DNA of 64,000 nt from Kocuria palustris (lineage in GTDB: Bacteria; Actinomycetota; Actinomycetes; Actinomycetales; Micrococcaceae): the NCBI RefSeq assembly GCF_016907795.1, contig NZ_JAFBCR010000001.1, forward strand, positions 2,418,001 through 2,482,000, in the 5' to 3' direction. The position numbers and the translations under genes were made by a program. The notes beneath the pieces are model-generated. The model had not been told where the DNA came from. It saw only the letters and a list, made by a program, of their open reading frames with translations, and did not search any database. Below, in pieces: positions 8,812 to 16,952 of this stretch (position 1 is its first letter; every line of letters begins with the position of its first letter).

Positions 8812-10096
8812 AGCGTCGTCCCACCTTCCTCACTGGGGTTCCGTCGTCCCAGGTCCGCCAGTCGTCCGGCAGCAGGTCATCGAGCACATCGTCGATCGTG
8901 ACCGCTCCCACCAGGCGGCGGTGCTCGTTAATCACAGGAATGATCGTCAGGTCGTAGGTGGCCAGCTCGCGGGCCACGTCCGAGATGGGGGAGAGGTCCT
9001 CCACGGGATCGATCGCCGAGTCGATCAGGCTGCCGATCGGCTCGGGCGGCGGCACGCGCAGCAGCTCCTGCATGTGCACCATGCCCAGGTACCGCCCGGT
9101 GGGCGTCTCCAGCGGCGGACGGCACACGAACACGGCCGCGGCCATGGCCGGGGAGACCTCCTCCTGGCGGATCGCGGCCAGCGCCTCGGCCACCGTGGTC
9201 TCCGGGGCCAGGATGATCGGCACCGGGGTCATCATCGAGCCGGCGGTGCCCTCCTCGTACTCGAGCAGGCGGCGGACGTCGTCGGCGTCCTCGGGCTGCA
9301 TCAGCCCCAGCAGCGACTCGGCATCCGGGTCCGGCAGCTCGTTGAGCAGGTCCGCGGCGTCGTCCGGCTCCATCTCCTCCAGGACGTCGGCGGCGCGCTC
9401 GACCTCCAGGTGGGTCAGGACGAAGACCTGATCCTCCTCGGTCATCTCCTGCAGGACATCGGCCAGGCGGTCGTCGCGCAGCTCGGTGGTGATCTCCAGG
9501 ATGCGCTTGCGGGGCAGCTCGCGCAGCTCGTCGGCCAGGTCCGCGGGCTTGTCGTCCTCGTGCGAGCTCACCCACTGCGTCGCCGGCTGATGGCCGACGG
9601 CTTCCTGGTCGGTGGCCTCGTTCCAGTCGATGACGAGCGTCTCGCCGCTGCGACGGCGCATGATGCCGCCGCCGACGGGGGCGCGGCGCACGAACAGCTG
9701 CGTGACCTGCCAGTCGCCAGAGCGGGCCAGCTCCATGCCGACGTCGATGATGGTGGCGGTGCCGCTGCCGTCGCGCAGGGTGACGGTGCGGTCGAACATC
9801 TCGCCGACCACCAGGATCTCGGAGCCGCGCTGCTCGAAGCGGCGCAGGTTCACCAGGCCGGTGCACAGGACCTGCTCGGAGTCCATGGACGTCACCCGGG
9901 TCATGGGCAGGAACACGCGGCGCTTGCCCAGGACCTCCACCACCAGGCCCACGACCACCGGCTGCTTGGCCGAACCGGCGCTGTCGCGCCTGATCATGAC
10001 GAGGTCGCGCACTCGCCCCACGCGGTCGCCCAGGGGGTCGAACACGTCCAGGCCGATGAGGCGCGCGATGAAGATCTTCTCGAGTGAACTGCTCAC
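8804..10096 (-). CDS. MgtE N-terminal domain plus CBS pair protein, without transporter domain
   Basis: A soluble 430-residue protein. The first half has PRC-barrel-like repeats ('LGDRVGRVRDLVMIRR', 'TIIDVGMEL'). From about residue 182 it carries the MgtE N-terminal helical domain ('ADLADELRELPRKRILEI'), followed by two CBS domains (the first starting near 'MMTPVPIILAPETT'). In MgtE these modules sense Mg2+ and gate the channel, but this protein ends after the CBS pair and has no membrane helices. It corresponds to Rv1232c. The GTG start at 10096 is supported by a TACCCT box six bases upstream. The likely role is a divalent-cation or nucleotide sensor that acts on a separate partner; this is inferred. 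Confidence 0.85.
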   Translation of the reverse strand: MSSSLEKIFIARLIGLDVFDPLGDRVGRVRDLVMIRRDSAGSAKQPVVVGLVVEVLGKRRVFLPMTRVTSMDSEQVLCTGLVNLRRFEQRGSEILVVGEMFDRTVTLRDGSGTATIIDVGMELARSGDWQVTQLFVRRAPVGGGIMRRRSGETLVIDWNEATDQEAVGHQPATQWVSSHEDDKPADLADELRELPRKRILEITTELRDDRLADVLQEMTEEDQVFVLTHLEVERAADVLEEMEPDDAADLLNELPDPDAESLLGLMQPEDADDVRRLLEYEEGTAGSMMTPVPIILAPETTVAEALAAIRQEEVSPAMAAAVFVCRPPLETPTGRYLGMVHMQELLRVPPPEPIGSLIDSAIDPVEDLSPISDVARELATYDLTIIPVINEHRRLVGAVTIDDVLDDLLPDDWRTWDDGTPVRKVGRRYD

Positions 10097-10102
10097 CGCA
10101 CC

Positions 10103-10108
10103 AGGGTA
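10103..10108 (-). promoter_or_regulatory. Predicted -10 box (TACCCT) of the CBS-DUF1003-mrp operon
   Basis: TACCCT on the minus strand lies six bases before the GTG at 10096, again the leaderless arrangement. Confidence 0.4.
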
Positions 10109-10189
10109 GTCGCTGCACGGATTCAGCCGGACGCGATCGAGACCTGCGTCTCAAGGCTCCGGTCAGCTGCATGGGGGAGTCTTGAGCCC

Positions 10190-10969
10190 ATGAGCAGCTC
10201 AGCGCAGAAGGCACGTCAGATCTCCGGGGCAGGACTGCCGGAGGGCAGGGTGATCGCCTCTTTCACCAAGTACGCGGACGCGCAGCGGGCCGTGGACCAC
10301 CTCTCGGACGAGGAGCTCGAGGTCTCGGCGCTGTCGATCGTCGGGCACGACCTCGCGACCCTGGAGAAGGTCACCGGCCGGCTGACGTATCCCCGCGTGG
10401 CCCTCATGGCCGCGGGTCAGGGCGCGTTCTTCGGCCTGTTCTTCGGGCTGATCCTCAGCCTGTTCGGGGGCGGCGGGCCCCTGGCCATCCTGTTGACCGT
10501 GGCCCTGGGCGCGGCGTTCTGGATGCTGCTCGGCGTGGTCTCCTACGCCGCCCAGCGCGGACGCCGCGACTTCACCTCCATGTCCACGATCGTGGCCACG
10601 CGCTACGACGTCCTGGCCCGACCGGATGTGGCCGATCAGGCCGAGCGCATGCTCCAGGGGGCCGGTCTGCAAGGCAGGGCCCCGCGCGCGGCGGCGCCCG
10701 CTTCGCCGGCTCCCGGAGCCGCCGGGCCGGTCGGCGATCTGGGCGCCGCCCCCGACGGGCAGCCGCAGGAGCAGTCGGCTCCGGTCTCGCGCCCCGATGA
10801 GACCCCGGACGGCCGCCCGCTCTACGGCGTGCGCGTCTCCCCGCAGGAGCAGGAGGCGCACCGGGGGCACCCCGAGGGCCAGGAGCAGGGCCAGGGCCCG
10901 GACCAGGCTGCCCCCGGTGGGGACGCCCAGACCGACGGCCCGTGGAGCGGCGGCGCGCCGCGCAGCTGA
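10190..10969 (+). CDS. YflT-like general stress protein with two membrane segments
   Basis: A 259-residue protein. Residues 19-65 resemble the general stress protein 17M/YflT fold ('VIASFTKYADAQRAVDHLSD'), and two hydrophobic stretches follow (about 70-92, glycine-rich, and 97-120). The last 90 residues are a Pro/Gly/Gln-rich disordered tail. The ATG at 10190 follows GGGGGAG with usable spacing. It is divergent from the CBS operon, matching the general-stress gene commonly found beside the Rv1232c-like gene in Micrococcales. Function is unknown beyond the family label. Confidence 0.75.
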   Translation: MSSSAQKARQISGAGLPEGRVIASFTKYADAQRAVDHLSDEELEVSALSIVGHDLATLEKVTGRLTYPRVALMAAGQGAFFGLFFGLILSLFGGGGPLAILLTVALGAAFWMLLGVVSYAAQRGRRDFTSMSTIVATRYDVLARPDVADQAERMLQGAGLQGRAPRAAAPASPAPGAAGPVGDLGAAPDGQPQEQSAPVSRPDETPDGRPLYGVRVSPQEQEAHRGHPEGQEQGQGPDQAAPGGDAQTDGPWSGGAPRS

Positions 10970-11028
10970 GCTTCTGCAGGCAGATGACCTGCTGTCGGAC
11001 GGCCGTCCGCCTGCGGAGGCGGCCGCCC

Positions 11029-11062
11029 GTCGCGGGGCCGGAGCTGCGACCGGCCCCGCGAC
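11029..11062. terminator. Hairpin between convergent genes
   Basis: A perfect 13-bp GC stem (GTCGCGGGGCCGG and complement) with an 8-nt loop lies in the 103-bp gap between the stress gene and the aminopeptidase, which converge. It has no T-run, so it is a likely but not certain intrinsic terminator. Confidence 0.6.
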
Positions 11063-11072
11063 CGTCGGCTGA

Positions 11073-12692
11073 TCAGTGCGCGGTCGAGGACGCCTCGGAG
11101 GACTCGAACAGGCCCTGCATCCAGGACTCGACATCGTCCGGATGACGCGGCAGAGCGGCCGAGAGGTTCTCATTGCCGTCGGCGGTGATCAGGACGTCGT
11201 CCTCGATCCGCACGCCGATGCCCCGGTACTGCTCCGGGACGGCCAGGTCCTCGGCCTTGAAGTACAGGCCCGGCTCGATCGTGAAGACCATGCCCGGCTC
11301 GATCACCGCGTCCTGGTAGAGCTCGCGGCGCGCCTGGGCGCAGTCGTGGACGTCCAGGCCCAGGTGGTGGCTGGTCCCGTGCGGCATCCACCGGCGATGG
11401 TGCTGGCCGCGCTCCGAGAGCGAGACCTCGGCGGAGACCGGGAGCAGGCCCCATTCCTCCAGCCGGGCGGCCAGCACCGACATGGCGGCGTCGTGGACGT
11501 CGCGGAACCGGTTGCCGGGCACCGCGACCGTGAACGCGTGATCGGCGGCATCGAGCACGGCCTGGTAGATCTGGCGCTGGATCTCGGAGAACTCGCCGGT
11601 GACCGGCAGGGTGCGGGTGATGTCCGCCGTGTAGAGCGACTCGGCCTCCACACCGGCATCCAGCAGGATCATGTCCTGCGGGCGGATCTCTCCCGTGTTG
11701 CGGATCCAGTGCAGCACGGTCGCGTTGTCCCCGGAGGCCGCGATGGTGTCGTAGCCGAGGTCGTTGCCCTCAGCTCGGGCGCGGGCGAAGAACGCCCCCT
11801 CCACAAGCCGCTCGCCGCGCGGCTTGGCGATGGCGTGGGGCAGGGCCCGCACGACGTCCTCGAAGCCCCGGACGGTCATGTCCACCGACTCGCGCAGCTG
11901 CGCGATCTCGTGCTCGTCCTTGATCAGCCGCAGCTCGGAGAGCCGCTCCACGAGCTGGTCGTCCTGCAGGTGAGCCTGCTCCAGCTCCACGCCGCCCGCC
12001 TGCCGGGCCGAGTCGACGATGCCGTCCACGGCCGCGTCCTGCGCGCGGACCAGACGGAGCTGGACGCCGTCCGCCCCGACGTCCTTGCTCAGCGCGGCCT
12101 CCAGCTCCGACAGATCCCGCGTCCGCAGGCCGTAGGCGGTGGAGATCTCGCGCAGCGTGGGCCGGTCGCCCACCCAGAACTGACCGTTGCGGGCATCGGC
12201 GTAGAACTCGCGGGTGTCCCGCCCGGCCATGGGATGGAAATACAGCACCGCGGTGTGATCACCGGCGTCGTCCCCGCTGCCCGGCTCGACCGGCTCGAGC
12301 ACGAGCACCGCGTTCGGCTCGTGGTCCACGCCCAGCCCGGTGAGGTGGGCGAAGGCCGAGTGGGGGCGGAAGCGGTAGTCGGTGTCGTTGGAGCGGACCT
12401 TGGGCGCCCCCGCAGGGATCACCAGGCGCTGACCGGTGTGCTCCTTCGAGATCCGCAGCCGCCGCTGGGCGGCATGATCGGCGACCTCCTCCCGCGGCAG
12501 GTCCTTCTCCGCTGCCGGGGCCCACTGCGAGGCCATGAACTCGGCGAAGGCCGAGGACTCGGGGGAGTGGGTCCTGTTGTCCACTCGCTCGGACAGCGGC
12601 TGCGAGCCGGGCTCTGCGCCGGTGTCTGCCGGTGCGCCGGCGCTCGCCTCGCGGGCGGCTGCGGGGGTGGTCTCCGAGGGCTGATCCGTCAT
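11073..12692 (-). CDS. pepP: Xaa-Pro aminopeptidase (M24B, PepP type)
   Basis: Removes an N-terminal residue linked to proline from peptides, a di-Mn/Co metallopeptidase of the pita-bread fold. The 539-residue product has the N-terminal AMP_N domain (about 60-235; 'FAHLTGLGVDHEPNAVLVLE') and the catalytic domain with all five ligands visible: D345 in 'ILLDAGVEAE', D357 in 'YTADITRT', a histidine of 'HGTSHHLGLDVHD' (438-450), E473 in 'FTIEPG' and E497 in 'VRIEDDV'. The first 40 residues are a Pro/Ala-rich extension. ATG at 12692 with a GGACGGAG-like site upstream. It is a single gene, convergent with the stress gene. Confidence 0.93.
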   Translation of the reverse strand: MTDQPSETTPAAAREASAGAPADTGAEPGSQPLSERVDNRTHSPESSAFAEFMASQWAPAAEKDLPREEVADHAAQRRLRISKEHTGQRLVIPAGAPKVRSNDTDYRFRPHSAFAHLTGLGVDHEPNAVLVLEPVEPGSGDDAGDHTAVLYFHPMAGRDTREFYADARNGQFWVGDRPTLREISTAYGLRTRDLSELEAALSKDVGADGVQLRLVRAQDAAVDGIVDSARQAGGVELEQAHLQDDQLVERLSELRLIKDEHEIAQLRESVDMTVRGFEDVVRALPHAIAKPRGERLVEGAFFARARAEGNDLGYDTIAASGDNATVLHWIRNTGEIRPQDMILLDAGVEAESLYTADITRTLPVTGEFSEIQRQIYQAVLDAADHAFTVAVPGNRFRDVHDAAMSVLAARLEEWGLLPVSAEVSLSERGQHHRRWMPHGTSHHLGLDVHDCAQARRELYQDAVIEPGMVFTIEPGLYFKAEDLAVPEQYRGIGVRIEDDVLITADGNENLSAALPRHPDDVESWMQGLFESSEASSTAH

Positions 12693-12869
12693 GCTCGCTC
12701 CGTCCTGCCGGTCCGGGACCGGCTGCTCGGGGCGCAGCCGTTACCTGAAGCTGCGCGGTCTTCGTCCTGCCATGGTGCCACCGGGCTCCGACGGGGGTGG
12801 GGTCGAGGCGATCTGAGCCCGCCCGCCGAGCGGGATGGCGGCGTCTGCGGGCCGTGCCACGATGGGGCC

Positions 12870-13721
12870 ATGAAGATCGATCTGCACACCCACTCCTCGG
12901 CCTCCGACGGCACCCAGCTGCCGGGAGAGGTCATCCGCAGCGCGGCGGAGGCGGGTCTGGACGTCGTGGCCCTCACGGATCACGACACGACCGCCGGGTG
13001 GGAGGAGGCCGCGGAGGCGGCGCGCGAGCACGCAGTGGCCTTCGTGCCCGGGACCGAGGTCTCGTGCCAGACCGACGACGGCATCTCGGTGCACCTGCTG
13101 TCCTACCTGCAGGACCCGCAGGACCGGGCGCTGGACGAGGTCATGCAGAGGGCTCGGCGCTCGCGGCGCACGCGCGCCGAGCGGATGGTGGAGATGATCG
13201 CCGAGGACTATCCCATCAGCTGGGAGCAGGTCCTGGACCAGGTCGTCGGGGATGCCACCGTGGGTCGGCCGCACCTCGCCGACGCCCTCGTGGCCGCCGG
13301 GATCGCGCAGACCCGCTCCGAGGCCTTCAGCACGGTCCTGCACCCGCGCTCGGGCTACTACGTGGGCCACTACGCCCCGGATCCGGTCACCGCGGTGCGG
13401 CTGGTGCGCCAGGCCGGAGGTGTGCCGGTCATGGCCCATCCGCTGGCCGGCGTGCGGGGGCGGACGGTCGGGCAGGAGGTCTTCGACGCCATGATCGAGG
13501 CGGGCCTGGCGGGCCTGGAGATCGCTCACCGGGACAATCCGCCCGAAGCTCGGGCGGTGCTGTCGCAGATGGCGGCCGAGCACGATCTGATCGTCACCGG
13601 CTCCTCCGACTACCACGGCTCCGGCAAGCCGAATGAGCTGGGCGAGAACCTCACCTCGGAGCAGTCCCTGCGCCGGATCATGGCGGAGGCGGGCTCCGGG
13701 ACGCAGGTCGTGCGTCCCTGA
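12870..13721 (+). CDS. PHP-domain metal-dependent phosphoesterase
   Basis: A 283-residue PHP protein of the type that includes 3',5'-nucleoside bisphosphate phosphatase (YciV/RnaseAM-like). Metal ligands are seen in 'DLHTHSSASDGT' (H6, H8), 'LTDHDTT' (35-41), 'VPGTEVSC', 'MAHPLAG' and 'GSSDYHGSG'. The ATG at 12870 begins exactly at the conserved MKIDLHTHS; the frame stays open far upstream in unconserved sequence. It is monocistronic and divergent from pepP. Substrate (a small nucleotide or a 5' RNA end) cannot be decided from sequence. Confidence 0.88.
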   Translation: MKIDLHTHSSASDGTQLPGEVIRSAAEAGLDVVALTDHDTTAGWEEAAEAAREHAVAFVPGTEVSCQTDDGISVHLLSYLQDPQDRALDEVMQRARRSRRTRAERMVEMIAEDYPISWEQVLDQVVGDATVGRPHLADALVAAGIAQTRSEAFSTVLHPRSGYYVGHYAPDPVTAVRLVRQAGGVPVMAHPLAGVRGRTVGQEVFDAMIEAGLAGLEIAHRDNPPEARAVLSQMAAEHDLIVTGSSDYHGSGKPNELGENLTSEQSLRRIMAEAGSGTQVVRP

Positions 13722-13739
13722 AGAGCCCGCCTCAGGGGT

Positions 13740-13762
13740 GCTCGCGCCGAGGCGGCGCGAGC
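13740..13762. terminator. Hairpin between PHP and DEAD-box genes
   Basis: A perfect 10-bp stem GCTCGCGCCG/CGGCGCGAGC with an AGG loop in the 58-bp gap between convergent genes. No T-run follows. Confidence 0.55.
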
Positions 13763-13779
13763 GGATCAGCTCCGGAGGA

Positions 13780-15672
13780 TCAGTCCTGGCCGTCGACCAG
13801 GCGAGCCGGGGAGCCCGTCAGCTGCTCGCCGCTGGAGCGGCGGCGGCGCCGACGGCGCGCGTTCGCCGTGGCGCGGTCCTCACCGGTGTTCGGAGCTGCC
13901 GTCTCGGAGCCGCGGGTGCGCTCTGCGCTGCGGCCCTCTCGAGGGCTGCGCGAGGACTCGCCCGTCTCTGAGCCACGACGGCGCCCGCCGCGCTGGGAGC
14001 GGCCTTCGTCCGAGGAGCCGCCCTTGGCCGCATCGCGGGAGCCGCCGCTGCGCTGCCCGTCGTGCGAGCCCTCGCCGGAGCGCTCCGTGCGGTTCGAGCG
14101 TGCGGTGTCCTCCGAGCGCCCGCCGCGGGAGCGGCTGCGCGAGCGGCCGGAGCCGCCTCGACCCGAGCCGGACTCGCGCTCGCCCGAGCCGGATCCGCCG
14201 GAGCGAGCGCTGCGGGAGCCCTCGCGGCCGCTCGAGCCGCCGCGCGAGGAGCGGGAATCGCCCTTGTCGCCGCGGGAATCCGGGCCGCCCAGGTCCTCGA
14301 GCTTCTCCGCGCCCAGACCGGCGTGGGTCTGCTTGGAGCGCGGCAGCTTCCCCTTGGTGCCCTTGGGGATGCCGAGGTCCTCGAACAGGTGGGCCGAGGA
14401 GGAGTAGGTCTCGACCGGCTCGGGGATCCCGAGCTCGAGCGCCTTGTCGATCAGGCGCCAGCGGGGGATGTCATCCCAGTCCACGAACGTGATCGCGGTG
14501 CCCTTGCGCCCGGCACGACCCGTGCGGCCCGTGCGGTGCAGGTAGGTCTTCTCGTCCTCGGGGCACTGGTAGTTGATCACGTGGGTGACGTCGTCGACGT
14601 CGATGCCGCGGGCGGCGACATCGGTGGCCACCAGGATGTCCACCTTGGACGAGCGGAACGCGCGCAGCGCCTGCTCGCGGGCGCCCTGCCCCAGATCGCC
14701 GTGCAGCGGGGCGGCGGCGAAGCCGCGCTCGATCAGCTCGTCGGCGACCTTGGCGGCGGTGCGCTTGGTGCGAGTGAAGATGATGCACCGGCCGCGGCCG
14801 TCGGCCTGCAGGATGCGGCCCAGCATCTCGGGCTTGTCCAGGTTGTGCGCGCGGTAGACGACCTGGCGGATGTCCGCCTTGGTCGAGCCCTCGTCCGGGG
14901 CGGCGGCGCGGATGTGCATGGGCTTGGACATGTACCGGCGTGCCATGGCCACGACGGGGCCGGGCATGGTCGCGGAGAACAGCATGGTGTGGCGCACGCG
15001 CGGCACCGCCGAGAGCAGCTTCTCGACGTCCGGGAGGAAGCCGAGATCGAGCATCTCGTCGGCCTCGTCCAGCACGACCGTCTTGACCTGGGACAGGTCC
15101 AGGTGATGCTGGCGGTTCAGGTCGATCAGGCGCCCGGGGGTGCCCACCACGACCTCGACGCCCTTCTCCAGGGCCTCGATCTGCGGCTCGTAGGCGCGGC
15201 CGCCGTAGATCGTCAGCACGCGCGCGTTGCGGGTCTTGGCCGCGATGGACAGGTCCGAGCCCACCTGCACCGCGAGCTCGCGGGTGGGGACCACGATCAG
15301 AGCCTGCGGTGCGCCCGGGCGCTCCAGGCGGTCCCAGCCGTCGTCGTCGCGGCCCACGACGTTCTGAACCGCCGGGATGCCGAAGCCGAGGGTCTTGCCC
15401 GTGCCGGTCTTGGCCTGCCCGATGATGTCCTGCCCGCTCAGCGCGATCGGCAGCGTCATGGACTGGATGGGGAACGGGTGGACGATCCCGGCCTCCGCCA
15501 GGGCCTCGGCGATGTCCTCCCGGACGCCGAAGTCGGCGAAGGTGCGGGTCTCGACGGGGGCCTGGGGCTCCACCTCCACGGACTCCTCGGCGATGGCCTC
15601 CAGCTGGGCCTCGCCCTGGTCCGGGGCGGTCTCGGGAGACTGCTCGGTCTCGGGGGATTCGGTCTGGCTCAT
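13780..15672 (-). CDS. DEAD-box RNA helicase with Arg/Gly/Ser-rich tail
   Basis: An ATP-dependent RNA helicase of the RhlE/CshA group, 630 residues. Motifs in order: Q-motif region 'HPFPIQSMTLP', Walker A 'AKTGTGKT' (87-94), 'VPTRELAVQ', DEAD (202-205), SAT (233-235), 'HRTGRTGR' (379-386). From about residue 450 the protein becomes a roughly 180-residue Gly/Ser/Arg/Glu low-complexity tail with RGG- and RS-like runs, probably for RNA binding. The ATG at 15672 has AAGGAC upstream; the frame is open for 80 further codons of Pro/Ala-rich sequence that I do not consider coding. It corresponds to Rv3211 next to DUF3107/TetR. Confidence 0.93.
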   Translation of the reverse strand: MSQTESPETEQSPETAPDQGEAQLEAIAEESVEVEPQAPVETRTFADFGVREDIAEALAEAGIVHPFPIQSMTLPIALSGQDIIGQAKTGTGKTLGFGIPAVQNVVGRDDDGWDRLERPGAPQALIVVPTRELAVQVGSDLSIAAKTRNARVLTIYGGRAYEPQIEALEKGVEVVVGTPGRLIDLNRQHHLDLSQVKTVVLDEADEMLDLGFLPDVEKLLSAVPRVRHTMLFSATMPGPVVAMARRYMSKPMHIRAAAPDEGSTKADIRQVVYRAHNLDKPEMLGRILQADGRGRCIIFTRTKRTAAKVADELIERGFAAAPLHGDLGQGAREQALRAFRSSKVDILVATDVAARGIDVDDVTHVINYQCPEDEKTYLHRTGRTGRAGRKGTAITFVDWDDIPRWRLIDKALELGIPEPVETYSSSAHLFEDLGIPKGTKGKLPRSKQTHAGLGAEKLEDLGGPDSRGDKGDSRSSRGGSSGREGSRSARSGGSGSGERESGSGRGGSGRSRSRSRGGRSEDTARSNRTERSGEGSHDGQRSGGSRDAAKGGSSDEGRSQRGGRRRGSETGESSRSPREGRSAERTRGSETAAPNTGEDRATANARRRRRRRSSGEQLTGSPARLVDGQD

Positions 15673-15885
15673 GTTCGGGTCCTTCCCGTGGTCATCCGTG
15701 CGCGCTCGCGCGGCCGCGGTCCGCGGCGCGAAGGTGCGACGGGGCACGCCGCTGCGACCGCTTCCGGGGCTCGCGGCCGCTTGCGGGGCCGGGGCGGAAG
15801 GGGAGGACGTGCCAGGGGTGGGAGCCGATCGTGCAGGTCTTCGGGTGATCTCGTCATCGACGATCGGGCATCCGGTTGCGGGACC

Positions 15886-15891
15886 ACTGTA
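15886..15891 (-). promoter_or_regulatory. Possible -10 box (TACAGT) for the DEAD-box gene
   Basis: TACAGT on the minus strand lies about 214 bases upstream of the helicase ATG, with no clear -35. It would give a leader of about 200 nt. Confidence 0.3.
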
Positions 15892-15917
15892 CTCGGCCGT
15901 GTGCCCGGGCATGGAAG

Positions 15918-15962
15918 GGGCCGCGGCGCGCTGCCTCGGTCGAGGCGAGCGCGACGCGGCCC
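15918..15962 (-). terminator. Imperfect long hairpin after the DUF3107 gene
   Basis: Arms GGGCCGCGGCGCGCTGCCTC (15918-15937) and its near-complement up to 15962 fold into a roughly 19-bp imperfect GC stem with a 4-nt loop, about 34 bases past the DUF3107 stop. Confidence 0.5.
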
Positions 15963-15995
15963 GGGTGCGCTCGCGCGCTGGCTGCGAGCTGCGGC

Positions 15996-16232
15996 TCAGC
16001 TGGCGCTGACGCCGGGCATGAAGCCCACGCGGCGCTTGGTCTCCGCGCCGATCTCGACGTAGGCGATCCCGGAGGCCGGCACCAGCGTCAGGTTGTCCTT
16101 GGAATCCTTCAGGGACAGGACGGTGCCCTCGTTCAGGGCGGCGCTGACCAGGTCAGTGGCCTCCTGCGCGCCCAGCGGGGAGTCGACGACGATCTCCCGT
16201 CCGACGTGCTGCATCCCGATCTTGATCTCCAC
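15996..16232 (-). CDS. DUF3107 domain protein
   Basis: A 78-residue protein beginning 'MEIKIGMQHVGREIVVDS', clearly the actinobacterial DUF3107 family (Rv3208A, the TB9.4 antigen position in M. tuberculosis). Function is unknown. The ATG at 16232 has a strong AGGAGG site. It lies 74 bases downstream of the TetR gene and near the DEAD-box gene, a conserved actinobacterial arrangement. Confidence 0.93.
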   Translation of the reverse strand: MEIKIGMQHVGREIVVDSPLGAQEATDLVSAALNEGTVLSLKDSKDNLTLVPASGIAYVEIGAETKRRVGFMPGVSAS

Positions 16233-16306
16233 GGTTCCTCCTGAATGATCTGCGGGCCGCGAGGGCTGCGGCCGGACTCCTGCTGGTTGACGAGTCTAGG
16301 AGCGGG

Positions 16307-16939
16307 TCACTTCCAGTCCTCGTCGAGCACTCCGATTCCGCCCCAGGCTAAACGCAAGACCAGCAGCTGGGCCTCCTCGCGGGAGATGAGGTCGCGGTGG
16401 CGCGACCAGTAGCCGGCACCCGTCTGGACCATGTCGGTCAGCGAGCGCGAGAGCATGACGGCCGCGTCCTGGCTCATTCCGGTGTTCGGGCCCAGGACGC
16501 TGCCCACGCCCTCGGCGACGCGCATGTGGAAGTCCTCGAAGCGCTCGCCGATCTGCGGATCCGCCATGAGGTCCGATTCGAAGATCAGCTTGTAGGACTG
16601 CGGGTCGTAGTCCACGAAGTCGAAGTACACGCGCAGCATCTCCTCGACGCGCGCGCGGTTGACCGTGATCCCCTCGCGGGCCTGTGCGCCTTGCAGGGCC
16701 TGGAGCAGGTCGCCGCCGAGGCGCTCCAGGCTGTGCTCCACGAGCGCCAGGTAGAGCTCGTGCTTGCCGGGGAAGTGCTGGTACAGCACGGGCTTGGAGA
16801 CGCCGGCGGCATCGGCGATCTCCTCCATGGAGGCGCCGTGGTAGCCGCGCTCCGAGAAGACGGTGAGGGCGACCTGCAGCAGCTGGCGGCGCCGCTGCTC
16901 CTTGGGCAGACGGGTGGTGCGAGGACGGGATGTGGGCAT
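16307..16939 (-). CDS. TetR-family transcriptional regulator
   Basis: A 210-residue regulator with an N-terminal helix-turn-helix (about 17-60; 'ASMEEIADAAGVSKPVLYQH') and a ligand-binding C-terminal domain. It corresponds to Rv3208. AGGAG precedes the ATG at 16939. It starts only 13 bases after the hemA stop and precedes DUF3107, so hemA-tetR-DUF3107 may be co-transcribed. Whether it responds to haem or fatty-acyl ligands cannot be inferred; synteny with DUF3107 is older than that with hemA. Confidence 0.9.
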   Translation of the reverse strand: MPTSRPRTTRLPKEQRRRQLLQVALTVFSERGYHGASMEEIADAAGVSKPVLYQHFPGKHELYLALVEHSLERLGGDLLQALQGAQAREGITVNRARVEEMLRVYFDFVDYDPQSYKLIFESDLMADPQIGERFEDFHMRVAEGVGSVLGPNTGMSQDAAVMLSRSLTDMVQTGAGYWSRHRDLISREEAQLLVLRLAWGGIGVLDEDWK

Positions 16940-16952
16940 GGGGCTCCTGGGC

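Larger units (their letters stand above)
15673..15995 (-). other. 323-bp non-coding leader region of the DEAD-box helicase
   Basis: No gene is supported here. On the minus strand it holds a possible -10 box and about 200 bases of untranslated leader before the helicase start. The right-hand part holds the hairpin that ends the DUF3107 transcript. Long leaders are common for stress-induced DEAD-box helicases; I could not identify a defined leader element. Confidence 0.5.

Noticed and set aside
13780-14340. Repeat-rich DNA in the DEAD-box tail as a possible repeat array
   Set aside because: The repetition is of Arg/Ser/Gly codons in frame, not of a fixed DNA unit; there is no CRISPR-like spacer structure.
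16307-16939. TetR gene as a haem-responsive repressor of the cluster
   Set aside because: Its conserved neighbours are DUF3107 and the DEAD-box gene, not haem genes; no operator-like repeat was found that links it to hemA/hemE, so it is mentioned only as a possibility.
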